A stretch of 5,260 nucleotides of DNA from an uncultured Collinsella sp. (GCA_958372035.1 CATXML010000103.1:1-5260), one strand, 5' to 3'; shown: positions 1 through 5,190, numbered from the stretch's first letter. The notes: a model not told the origin generated them from the letters alone. Made by a program: numbers and translations.

Positions 1-48
1 AGGCTTTCACACTTGTACTATGGAGCGCTCGACACCGCGAGCAGCAAG

Positions 49-600
49 CTACTCTCCCAGCTCGGCCTTCTTGGCCGCCGCCGCCATGTTATCCATATCT
101 TCCTTGGTGGGATGGTCCTTCGCGGCAACCCAGTTGTCGAGCAGCATCTTAAATCGGGCGTTTTCGGGATCTTGCTCGAGCATCGCCTCGTAGCGCTGCT
201 TAACCGCGGGGCCCATCTTGCCCTGGCACATCGCCCACCCCGCAAGCTCGGCATCCTCGGCCAGATTGGAAGTTACGCGGTCGACAATCTGCTGGTAATA
301 GCTCTGGTCGGCCCCAAAGCCGCAGGTGCCAAACAGGAACACGCGCTTGCCGTGCAAGGCAGAGAGCAACGCCGCGACCGAAGGCGTGCACGCGCCCTTG
401 TCGCACCAAAAACCGACGAGCACCGTGTCGGCCGCGCAGGCGCCCTGCGCCTCGAGCGCAACCTGATCTGCATCCGCATCGTCGCTCAACGCCGCGGCAT
501 GGACAAACTCAACGCCCGCAGCCTGCAGAGCGCGCTTGATCGCGCCCGAAACCATCCTGGTATTACCGCTCTTGCTGTTAACCACCAAAGAGCACGTCAT
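49..600 (-). CDS. Flavodoxin-like (FMN-binding) protein, 183 aa
   Basis: Probable soluble electron carrier or FMN-dependent reductase component of the flavodoxin fold. The N-terminus is a hydrophobic beta strand (CSLVV, 3-7) followed by the phosphate-binding loop SKSGNT (9-14), the FMN-phosphate motif of flavodoxins. GFWCDKG (63-69) and GTCGFG (91-96) follow strands LV and VFLF, where the isoalloxazine-contacting loops are expected. The last 55 residues or so are helical and charged, a tail beyond the minimal flavodoxin core. Four cysteines lie in or near the loops (55, 66, 71, 93). The start is ATG at 600: GAGG at 614-611 sits 10 bases upstream. The in-frame GTG at 606 would leave only 4 bases. 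It has its own promoter and a palindromic box shared with the upstream ABC operon. The overall pattern resembles the Flavodoxin_3/BilS-like group, but no BilR-type reductase gene is visible, so no specific function is assigned. Fold confident, partner and substrate unknown. Confidence 0.85.
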   Translation of the reverse strand: MTCSLVVNSKSGNTRMVSGAIKRALQAAGVEFVHAAALSDDADADQVALEAQGACAADTVLVGFWCDKGACTPSVAALLSALHGKRVFLFGTCGFGADQSYYQQIVDRVTSNLAEDAELAGWAMCQGKMGPAVKQRYEAMLEQDPENARFKMLLDNWVAAKDHPTKEDMDNMAAAAKKAELGE

Positions 601-610
601 AGTCACGTTG

Positions 611-614
611 CCTC
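611..614 (-). promoter_or_regulatory. Ribosome binding site of the flavodoxin gene
   Basis: GAGG on the minus strand lies 10 bases before ATG 600 but only 4 bases before the alternative in-frame GTG at 606. This favours the ATG as the start. A GGGGG run a few bases further upstream (621-617) could alternatively serve the GTG, so the choice is not absolute. Confidence 0.45.
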
Positions 615-659
615 GTTTCCCCCAAAATTAAAGCCACTAATGCAATTTATTAGATGAAT

Positions 660-687
660 ATCTTAGTACTAACGTGACAGATGTAAA
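660..687 (-). promoter_or_regulatory. Candidate housekeeping promoter of the flavodoxin gene
   Basis: Minus-strand TTTACA (687-682, five of six matches to the -35 consensus) and TAAGAT (665-660, four of six) are separated by 16 bases. This leaves a leader of roughly 50 bases before ATG 600. The -35 hexamer is overlapped by a TTACATCTGTCA dyad, the arrangement expected of a repressed promoter. Prediction from pattern only. Confidence 0.5.
675..686. promoter_or_regulatory. Candidate operator (TTACA-N2-TGTAA-like box), flavodoxin promoter
   Basis: Plus-strand TGACAGATGTAA is a dyad with one mismatch from the perfect palindrome TTACAGATGTAA found upstream of the ABC operon (4550-4561). It covers the -35 hexamer TTTACA. 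TACA-N2-TGTA is the known recognition pattern of CopY/BlaI/MecI-family winged-helix repressors. That such a protein binds here is inferred; no regulator gene is in the window. Confidence 0.45.
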
Positions 688-727
688 CCACCGTCTGTCG
701 ATTGATTAATTTGCCCCACGGGCTTCC

Positions 728-2587
728 TCACTGGGCGAATTGGCTGCGGTAGAGCTCGGCGTAGAAGCCGCCTGCCGCGAGCAGTTCATCGTGCGTGCCG
801 CGCTCGATAATCTCGCCATCGCGCATTACCAGGATGCAATCGGCGTTGCGAATCGTCGACAGGCGGTGTGCCACGACAAAGCTCGTGCGGCCGGCCATGA
901 GCTCGTCGAATGCCGCCTGCACCTGCAGCTCGGTACGCGTATCGATGCTCGACGTTGCCTCGTCCAGCAGCAGAATCGCCGGATCGGTGAGCATGACGCG
1001 CGCGATGCACAGCAACTGTTTTTGACCCTGGCTAAACGTGCCGCCGTCCTCGCCGATCACCGTATCGTAGCCGCCTGGCAGCTGCACGATAAACTTGTGC
1101 GCATGAGCGCGCTTGGCGGCCTCGACAATCTGCTCGCGCGTGGCATCGGGGCAACCGTAGGCAATGTTTTCGGCCACCGTGCCCTCGAACAGCCAGGTGT
1201 CCTGCAGCACCATGCCAAAGGCGCGGCGCAGGCTCGCACGCGTGTAGTCACGCGAGGAGCGACCATCGACCGCGATGCGCCCAGCATCGATATCGTAAAA
1301 GCGCAGCAGCAGGTTGATGAGCGTCGTCTTGCCACAGCCCGTGGGGCCGACGAGGGCAAAGCGCGTACCGGGCTTGGCATCGATGCAGATATCCTGCAGC
1401 AGTTTGCGGTCGGGCACATAGCTAAAGTCCACGTGTTCAAAGGTCACCTCGCCCTGCGGGGCGGCAAGCTCCACGGCATCCGCCGCGTCGGGCTCCTGCT
1501 CGCGCGCATCGAGCAACGCGAACATGCGGCACGCCGAGGCGTACGCGGTCTGGATTTGCGTGATGACGTTCGTGACCTCGTTGAACGGCTTAGTGTACTG
1601 GTTAGCGTAGGACAGGAAGATCTGCACGCCGCCCACCGTGAGCGCCGCAGGCACGCCCGTGATCACGCCCGCGCAGCCGATCACGGCGACCACGGCGTAG
1701 ATGATGTTATTGATAAAGCGCGTGCCGGGGTTAGAAAGCGAACCCATAAACTGCGCGCGCTCGCCCGCCGTATAGAGCTCGGCGTTGAGGACATCGAAGC
1801 GCTGTTGAGCGTGCGGGCCGTAGGCGAAGGCGTCCACGAGCTTTTGCTCGCCCACGTACTCCTCAATATGACCGCCAAGCTGGCCTTGGATGCGCTGCTG
1901 TGCCGTAAAGCTCTTGTTGGAAAGCTTGGCGATGGCGCCGGCTGCAAAGATGGAAAGCGGCGTGACGAGCACCACCACGAGCGTCATGGCCAGGTTAATG
2001 GAGAGCATAAACGCGAGCGTGCCCACGATGGTGATGACGCCGGTAAAGAGCTGCGTAAAGCCCTGCAGCAGGCCGTCGCCCACTTGGTCGACGTCGTTGA
2101 CTACGCGGCTCATGAGGTCGCCGTGGGCATGGCTGTCGATAAAGCTGAGCGGCATGCGGCTGAGTTTGTCGCTCGCCTCCACGCGCATGTCGCGCACCGT
2201 CTCGTAGGACAGACGGTTGACGCAGTAGCCCTGCAGCCACTGGAAGGCCGCCGCGCCCACCACGACAATCGCGAGCTTGGTAACGAGCGGCAACAGTGCG
2301 TCAAAGTCCACCTGCCCGGCGGCAACGATGAGGTCGATGCCCTCGCCGATGAGGATGGGCGTATAGAGTTGCAAGATCACCGAGATGGCGGCGCTCACAA
2401 ACGACGCCGTAAACGAAATGCGATGCGGACGAACGTAGCCCAGCAGGCGGCGAGTTACCGCACCGGCGGGATAGCGCTCGGGATCGCCGGGCTGGCGCGG
2501 ACCGTCACCCAAGTCGTTGAGGTTATCGTTGCCGGACACGTTGGCCGTCATCGTGGCGACCGAACCGGAAGAAGTATACGGGTTCAT
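728..2587 (-). CDS. ABC exporter subunit, catalytic half (TM288-like), 619 aa
   Basis: Second-encoded half-transporter of a heterodimeric type IV (ABCB/MsbA fold) exporter in the cytoplasmic membrane. Such pairs usually expel hydrophobic drugs or toxic compounds; the substrate cannot be read from sequence. A hydrophilic N-terminal extension (about 1-45) precedes six membrane helices, roughly at 58-80, 101-120, 178-197, 198-220, 292-311 and 313-330. The nucleotide-binding domain starts near 378. It contains Walker A GPTGCGKTT (414-422), Q-loop Gln462, signature FSQGQ (518-522), Walker B AILLLDE with Asp542 and catalytic Glu543, D-loop SSID (546-549) and switch His574. The signature departs from LSGGQ, the change expected in the subunit facing a partner's degenerate ATP site. 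The start is ATG 2587, with AAAGGAGGG ending 7 bases upstream, inside the preceding gene. The stop of that gene is immediately adjacent, so the two are translationally coupled and probably made in equal amounts. Confidence 0.95.
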   Translation of the reverse strand: MNPYTSSGSVATMTANVSGNDNLNDLGDGPRQPGDPERYPAGAVTRRLLGYVRPHRISFTASFVSAAISVILQLYTPILIGEGIDLIVAAGQVDFDALLPLVTKLAIVVVGAAAFQWLQGYCVNRLSYETVRDMRVEASDKLSRMPLSFIDSHAHGDLMSRVVNDVDQVGDGLLQGFTQLFTGVITIVGTLAFMLSINLAMTLVVVLVTPLSIFAAGAIAKLSNKSFTAQQRIQGQLGGHIEEYVGEQKLVDAFAYGPHAQQRFDVLNAELYTAGERAQFMGSLSNPGTRFINNIIYAVVAVIGCAGVITGVPAALTVGGVQIFLSYANQYTKPFNEVTNVITQIQTAYASACRMFALLDAREQEPDAADAVELAAPQGEVTFEHVDFSYVPDRKLLQDICIDAKPGTRFALVGPTGCGKTTLINLLLRFYDIDAGRIAVDGRSSRDYTRASLRRAFGMVLQDTWLFEGTVAENIAYGCPDATREQIVEAAKRAHAHKFIVQLPGGYDTVIGEDGGTFSQGQKQLLCIARVMLTDPAILLLDEATSSIDTRTELQVQAAFDELMAGRTSFVVAHRLSTIRNADCILVMRDGEIIERGTHDELLAAGGFYAELYRSQFAQ

Positions 2588-4468
2588 TTAGCAGCCCTCC
2601 TTTGCGCAAGTGAATGCCGGAGCGCACGCGGCGCCTGAGGCGGGCACGGGGCTTGGGGCGGACGCGGGCGTCGTGCTCCCCTGCTGGCCCTCGAGCTCCT
2701 CGCGGCGAAGCTGCGACTGGCAAATCTCGCGATAGAGCTGGCAGCTTGCGTACAGCTCGTCGTGCGCGCCCAGGCCCGCGACCGAGCCGTGGTCGAGCAC
2801 GCAGATCATGTCGGCATCGCGCACGGTCGAGACGCGCTGGCTCACGATGACGGTCGTCAGCGGCAGCCCGCCCTCGGCGGCACCGCGCACGCTGCGCTCG
2901 CGAATGGCATGGCGAAGCGCCGCGTCGGTCTTAAAGTCGAGCGCCGAGGCGGAGTCGTCCATGATCAATATCTGAGGCGAACCCACCAAGGCACGCGCGA
3001 TAGTCAGGCGCTGGCGCTGGCCACCGCTAAAGTTCTTGCCGCCCGCCTCGACCGGGGCGTCGAGCCCCTGCGGCTTGTTGCGCACGAACTCGCTGGCCTG
3101 CGCCATATCGAGCGCCGCCCAAAGCTCCTCGTCGGTCGCCGACTCGTCGCGCCAGGTTAGGTTGCTGCGGATCGTGCCGCTCACGAGCGACGCGCGCTGC
3201 GGAATAGTCGCGACCACATGGCGCAGCTGATCGAGCGGCCAGGCGCGCACGTCGGCACCCATTACGCTCACGCTGCCGGCACCCGTGTCGTACAGGCGCG
3301 GGATAAGCGAGACGAGTGTCGACTTACCGCTGCCCGTGCCGCCGATAATGCCGAGCGTTTTGCCCAGCGGCAGTTCCAGGGTCACGTCATTGACGGCGTT
3401 GGCGGCGCCCGTGCCAAAGGAGAAGCTCGCATGGCTCAAGCTCAGCGCGGGAACCGGAACAGCGCTGCCCATCGCGCTCGGCTCGGGCAGCGCAACCGGC
3501 TGGTTGCCCTCGTCGGTAATGCTCGGCTCGCAATTGAGCACCTCGTTGAGACGCGACGCGCTGGCGCTCGCCTTGGTAAAGACCACGACCAGGTTGGCGA
3601 CATACACGATGGAGGTCAGGGTCTGCGTCATGTAGTTGACGAACGCCATGACCTGGCCCTGCGTGAGCTCGCCCACGTTGACCTGGACGCCGCCCACCCA
3701 CAGGATGGCGCACACGCCCAGGTTCATCACCAAAAACGTGACGGGATTAAGAATCGACGAGAGCTTGCCCACCGCGATGGCGGTATGCGCCTGGTCATCG
3801 GCTGCCTGGGCAAAACGCTCACGCTCGTGATCCTCGCGCACAAAGGCTCGGACCACGCGGGCGCCCGAAAGCCCCTCACGACAGATGAGTGCGATGCGGT
3901 CGAGCTTTGCCTGCAGCTGCTTGTAGTACGGGATGCAGCGCGCCATGACAAACCAAAACACCAGGCCGATGGCGGGCGTGCAAATCAAAAAGATGATGCC
4001 GAGCTTAAGGTCGATGGCAAGGGCCGCGACCATGGAACCCACCGCCAGGAAAGGCCAGCGGATGAGCATACGCACGCCCAGCGCCACGGCGAGCTGTACC
4101 TGGTTGACGTCGTTGGTAATGCGCGTGATGAGCGACGGCGTGCCAAAGCGATCGAGCTCAGCATAGCTCAGCTTGTTGATGTGCTTGTAGAGAGCGCCGC
4201 GAATGTCAGTACCCATGCCCTGCGAGGTGAGCGCCGCCATCTTTTGGCAGACGAGCGTAAACGAGATGCCAATCACGGCCATGGCGGCGAGCACCATGCC
4301 GTAGTGGACGACGGCACTCACGTCGTGCGCGCCGATGCCTTTATCGATCATCTGGGCAATCACCAGCGGCGTAAGCAGGTCAAAGATCACTTCGATCAAC
4401 TTACACGCAGGGCCGATCACCATATATCGGCGAAACTTACCACCAAAACGCCTGAGCAGCTCAATCAT
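2588..4468 (-). CDS. ABC exporter subunit, degenerate-site half (TM287-like), 626 aa
   Basis: First-encoded half-transporter of the heterodimeric exporter. Six membrane helices lie roughly at 17-41, 53-76, 134-152, 156-176, 240-263 and 273-297. The nucleotide-binding domain holds Walker A GGTGSGKST (376-384), Q-loop Gln424, signature FSGGQ (480-484), Walker B ILIMDD (500-505), D-loop SALD (508-511) and SQR at the switch position. Two catalytic residues are replaced: Asp505 stands where the general-base Glu belongs, and Gln544 replaces the switch His. Both changes are those known for TM287 of the TM287/288 exporter, so its own ATP site should be nearly inactive, while its intact FSGGQ completes the partner's catalytic site. 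The C-terminal 40 residues are an Ala/Pro/Ser-rich tail ending with Cys615, Cys621 and a terminal Cys626, not usual for the family. ATG 4468 is chosen because AGGGAG (4483-4478) lies 9 bases upstream. A TTG at 4501 would add 11 charged residues but has no visible ribosome site. Confidence 0.95.
   Translation of the reverse strand: MIELLRRFGGKFRRYMVIGPACKLIEVIFDLLTPLVIAQMIDKGIGAHDVSAVVHYGMVLAAMAVIGISFTLVCQKMAALTSQGMGTDIRGALYKHINKLSYAELDRFGTPSLITRITNDVNQVQLAVALGVRMLIRWPFLAVGSMVAALAIDLKLGIIFLICTPAIGLVFWFVMARCIPYYKQLQAKLDRIALICREGLSGARVVRAFVREDHERERFAQAADDQAHTAIAVGKLSSILNPVTFLVMNLGVCAILWVGGVQVNVGELTQGQVMAFVNYMTQTLTSIVYVANLVVVFTKASASASRLNEVLNCEPSITDEGNQPVALPEPSAMGSAVPVPALSLSHASFSFGTGAANAVNDVTLELPLGKTLGIIGGTGSGKSTLVSLIPRLYDTGAGSVSVMGADVRAWPLDQLRHVVATIPQRASLVSGTIRSNLTWRDESATDEELWAALDMAQASEFVRNKPQGLDAPVEAGGKNFSGGQRQRLTIARALVGSPQILIMDDSASALDFKTDAALRHAIRERSVRGAAEGGLPLTTVIVSQRVSTVRDADMICVLDHGSVAGLGAHDELYASCQLYREICQSQLRREELEGQQGSTTPASAPSPVPASGAACAPAFTCAKEGC
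2595..2603 (-). promoter_or_regulatory. Ribosome binding site of the second ABC gene
   Basis: AAAGGAGGG, an almost ideal Shine-Dalgarno sequence, lies inside the last codons of the first ABC gene, 7 bases before ATG 2587. The stop codon TAA (2590-2588) directly abuts the ATG with no intervening base. The arrangement fixes the start of the second gene and points to coupled translation. Confidence 0.85.
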
Positions 4469-4477
4469 AAAAAGGCG

Positions 4478-4483
4478 CTCCCT
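4478..4483 (-). promoter_or_regulatory. Ribosome binding site of the first ABC gene
   Basis: AGGGAG on the minus strand is 9 bases upstream of ATG 4468. It decides the start against the upstream TTG codon at 4501, which is preceded by AATCAGA and no purine-rich site. Confidence 0.55.
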
Positions 4484-4549
4484 ATCATCATCTCTCTTCA
4501 ATCTGATTCATGATAGTACGGCGAACCCTGAAGATGCGTAAGCAACTCG

Positions 4550-4561
4550 TTACAGATGTAA
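4550..4561. promoter_or_regulatory. Candidate operator: perfect TTACA-GA-TGTAA palindrome upstream of the ABC operon
   Basis: TTACAGATGTAA has perfect 5-bp arms around GA and lies about 80 bases before the first ABC start codon. It shares ACAGATGTAA exactly with the box at 675-686, which covers the -35 element of the flavodoxin gene. The half-site spacing TACA-N2-TGTA is that of CopY/BlaI/MecI-family operators (established for those families; binding here is inferred). A -10-like TACTAT lies downstream at 4518-4513, but no convincing -35 is seen at the right distance, so the exact promoter is unresolved. Confidence 0.5.
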
Positions 4562-4585
4562 GGGCAACGGCCGCTAGCGCCCAAG

Positions 4586-4623
4586 GCACGTAGCAGCCGA
4601 TGTTTTGGCAACGCCAGCGAGCG
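4586..4623. repeat. 38-nt direct repeat, copy 1
   Basis: This copy runs GCACGTAGCAGCCGATG... to ...GCCAGCGAGCG and matches copy 2 at 4779-4816 in 34 of 38 positions without gaps. A weaker relative sharing GTTTTGG and GCGAG(T/C)GCC lies between the copies, with its GTTTTGG at 4672-4678. No coding or RNA function is recognised; it looks like a dispersed intergenic repeat unit. Confidence 0.7.
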
Positions 4624-4778
4624 ACATAACGCCAGGGATTCAATTATCAGATAAATGTGACCCTTCAGACGGTTTTGGTCGGCTACCTGCGAGTGCCGGC
4701 AGGGCGCTTGGTAGTCGAGCGATCCCGCAGGCGAAGCCGAGGACCAGCGAGACACCAAACACTTCATCGCCTCTTGAA

Positions 4779-4816
4779 GCACGTAGCCATCGATGTTTTG
4801 GCAAAGCCAGCGAGCG
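4779..4816. repeat. 38-nt direct repeat, copy 2
   Basis: Second copy, running GCACGTAGCCATCGATG... to ...GCCAGCGAGCG, and differing from copy 1 at only four positions. It abuts the 100-nt palindrome, overlapping its first three bases, which suggests that the repeat and the palindrome belong to one composite element. Confidence 0.7.
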
Positions 4817-4913
4817 CCACCCAGAGCGAACAAGTTGGCATGAAAAAGGCAAGGCATAGACCTTCTGGTCATGCCTTGCCTTTTGAATGACAAATTGTCG
4901 CTCTGGGTGGCGC
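4814..4913. repeat. 100-nt imperfect palindrome (long stem-loop)
   Basis: The left arm 4814-4857 pairs with the right arm 4871-4913. An outer 15-bp block (GCGCCACCCAGAGCG) is followed by one bulged A, then a 28-position block with 24 matches ending in AAAAGGCAAGGCAT. The tip GACC-TTCT-GGTC is itself paired. The result is a roughly 43-bp stem. Such length and near-perfection indicate a palindromic intergenic repeat element or a strong structured transcript end, not chance. Confidence 0.8.
4843..4885 (-). terminator. Candidate bidirectional intrinsic terminator (inner part of the palindrome)
   Basis: Inner stem GGCAAGGCAT / ATGCCTTGCC, closed by GACC-TTCT-GGTC. On the minus strand it is followed by TTTTTC, on the plus strand by TTTTG. 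Lying downstream of the SRP RNA on the minus strand, it could stop that transcript before the ABC operon. The T-runs are short, so efficiency is uncertain. Confidence 0.45.
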
Positions 4914-4928
4914 GCAGCGTCGAGCATT

Positions 4929-4950
4929 GCGCGGTTTGGTAAAACCGCGC
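4929..4950. repeat. 22-nt perfect hairpin downstream of the SRP RNA
   Basis: GCGCGGTTT (4929-4937) and AAACCGCGC (4942-4950) form a perfect 9-bp stem around a 4-base loop. On the minus strand the T-rich tract CTTTCTTTTT lies before the hairpin rather than after it, so it is not a canonical intrinsic terminator in either direction. It could protect or process the 3' end of the SRP transcript. Confidence 0.55.
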
Positions 4951-4970
4951 AAAAAGAAAGCCCGTGCGCT
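4951..4970 (-). terminator. Likely 3' end of the SRP RNA transcript
   Basis: The 3' strand of the SRP RNA terminal stem is followed after a few bases by CTTTCTTTTT on the minus strand. The long GC-rich rod plus this T-rich tract could act as an intrinsic terminator. The downstream palindrome at 4814-4913 is a possible back-up. Confidence 0.45.
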
Positions 4971-5068
4971 CGATGGATTCGGATGCCCGACAGAGGCTCC
5001 TTATGGCTGCTTCCTTCCGGACCTGACCAGATTCGGAACATGTCGTCATCCGAACCCATCGAACGCGC
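4966..5068 (-). ncRNA. ffs: Signal recognition particle RNA (small bacterial 4.5S type)
   Basis: The minus strand at 5028-5005 carries the invariant SRP domain IV hairpin: GGTCAGG, then the GGAA tetraloop in CCGGAAGG, then AAGCAGCC. This is identical to the core of E. coli 4.5S RNA and is the Ffh-binding site. The flanks close into one long rod. GTTCGATGGGTTCGGATG near the 5' end pairs with CATCCGAATCCATCGAGC near the 3' end using only G-U wobbles, and CGACA pairs with TGTCG further in. The predicted length of about 103 nt suits the short SRP RNA without an Alu domain. The RNA joins Ffh to target nascent membrane proteins to FtsY and SecYEG. The ends are placed at the edges of the terminal stem; the T-rich CTTTCTTTTT (4960-4951) just beyond is the likely transcription stop. 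Confidence 0.96.
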
Positions 5069-5082
5069 TAGGCGCTCGATAT

Positions 5083-5111
5083 ATCTTACCTGCTCCCGCC
5101 CGATGGGGCAA
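5083..5111 (-). promoter_or_regulatory. Candidate SRP RNA promoter
   Basis: Minus-strand TTGCCC (5111-5106, four of six matches to the -35 consensus) and TAAGAT (5088-5083, four of six) are separated by exactly 17 bases. Transcription would start near 5076, a few bases before the SRP terminal stem at 5068, in line with a short trimmed 5' leader. The same -10 hexamer TAAGAT occurs in the proposed flavodoxin promoter. Pattern-based prediction. Confidence 0.5.
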
Positions 5112-5120
5112 GACAGCTAA

Positions 5121-5190
5121 TTTGGGACGGGGCCTTTTTGACTACTCGGGCAATCGAATCGGCAAGTAGTCAAAATAGCCCCGTCCCAAA
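5121..5190. repeat. 70-nt near-perfect inverted repeat (MITE-like)
   Basis: The 26-base arms at 5121-5146 and 5165-5190 match in 24 of 26 positions. Both begin TTTGGGACGGGGC and end TTGACTACT towards an 18-base unpaired centre. The two mismatches are internal and adjacent. The element starts with T and ends with A, so it lacks the trailing T-run of a terminator. Long arms and a small centre suggest a miniature inverted-repeat element or dispersed palindrome. No clear target duplication is seen. It ends about 10 bases upstream of the proposed SRP -35 box. Confidence 0.8.

Larger units (their letters stand above)
4502..4813. other. Non-coding region between the ABC operon and the palindrome
   Basis: About 310 bases without a credible protein gene. 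It holds the TTACAGATGTAA palindrome (4550-4561), the first and nearly all of the second 38-nt direct repeat, and an AT-rich dyad TTATC-A-GATAA (4644-4654) whose minus strand contains GATAAT (4648-4643). That hexamer is a good -10 match, but no -35 is visible 16-18 bases upstream. Reading frames through this stretch run on into the SRP RNA gene and carry the repeats as apparent peptide repeats, which argues against their being proteins. Confidence 0.6.

Noticed and set aside
26..41. Hairpin GCTCG-ACACCG-CGAGC after the flavodoxin stop codon
   Set aside because: Five-bp stem with no following T-run on the minus strand; such hairpins arise by chance in GC-rich DNA.
13..657. Plus-strand open frame opposite the flavodoxin gene
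   Set aside because: The minus-strand frame carries the SKSGNT, GFWCDKG and GTCGFG motifs and a promoter; the plus frame is Arg/His/Leu-rich low-complexity shadow.
713..723. Possible terminator GCCC-CAC-GGGC just after the ABC operon
   Set aside because: Only a 4-bp stem with a 3-base loop and no T-run on the minus strand; too weak to call.
740..2638. Long plus-strand open frame (632 codons) opposite the second ABC gene
   Set aside because: It is an antisense shadow of a confidently identified ABC gene, created by GC-rich codon use; its translation is rich in Arg, His and Ala with no domain, and it has no start context.
4469..4501. TTG start 11 codons upstream for the first ABC gene
   Set aside because: No ribosome site precedes TTG 4501, whereas AGGGAG lies 9 bases before ATG 4468, and the extra residues are charged and outside the family pattern.
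3218..4513. Plus-strand open frame (431 codons) opposite the first ABC gene
   Set aside because: Same antisense effect; composition is His/Arg/Asp-rich without recognisable motifs, while the minus strand holds all ABC motifs.
4586..4913. CRISPR array
   Set aside because: Only two clear repeat copies 193 bases apart, diverged, with no regular spacers and no cas genes.
4498..5049. Minus-strand open frame of 183 codons (and a 139-codon frame 4640-5059) across the intergenic region
   Set aside because: Both run through the SRP RNA core and the palindromic and direct repeats, and encode no known domain. They have no independent support as proteins.
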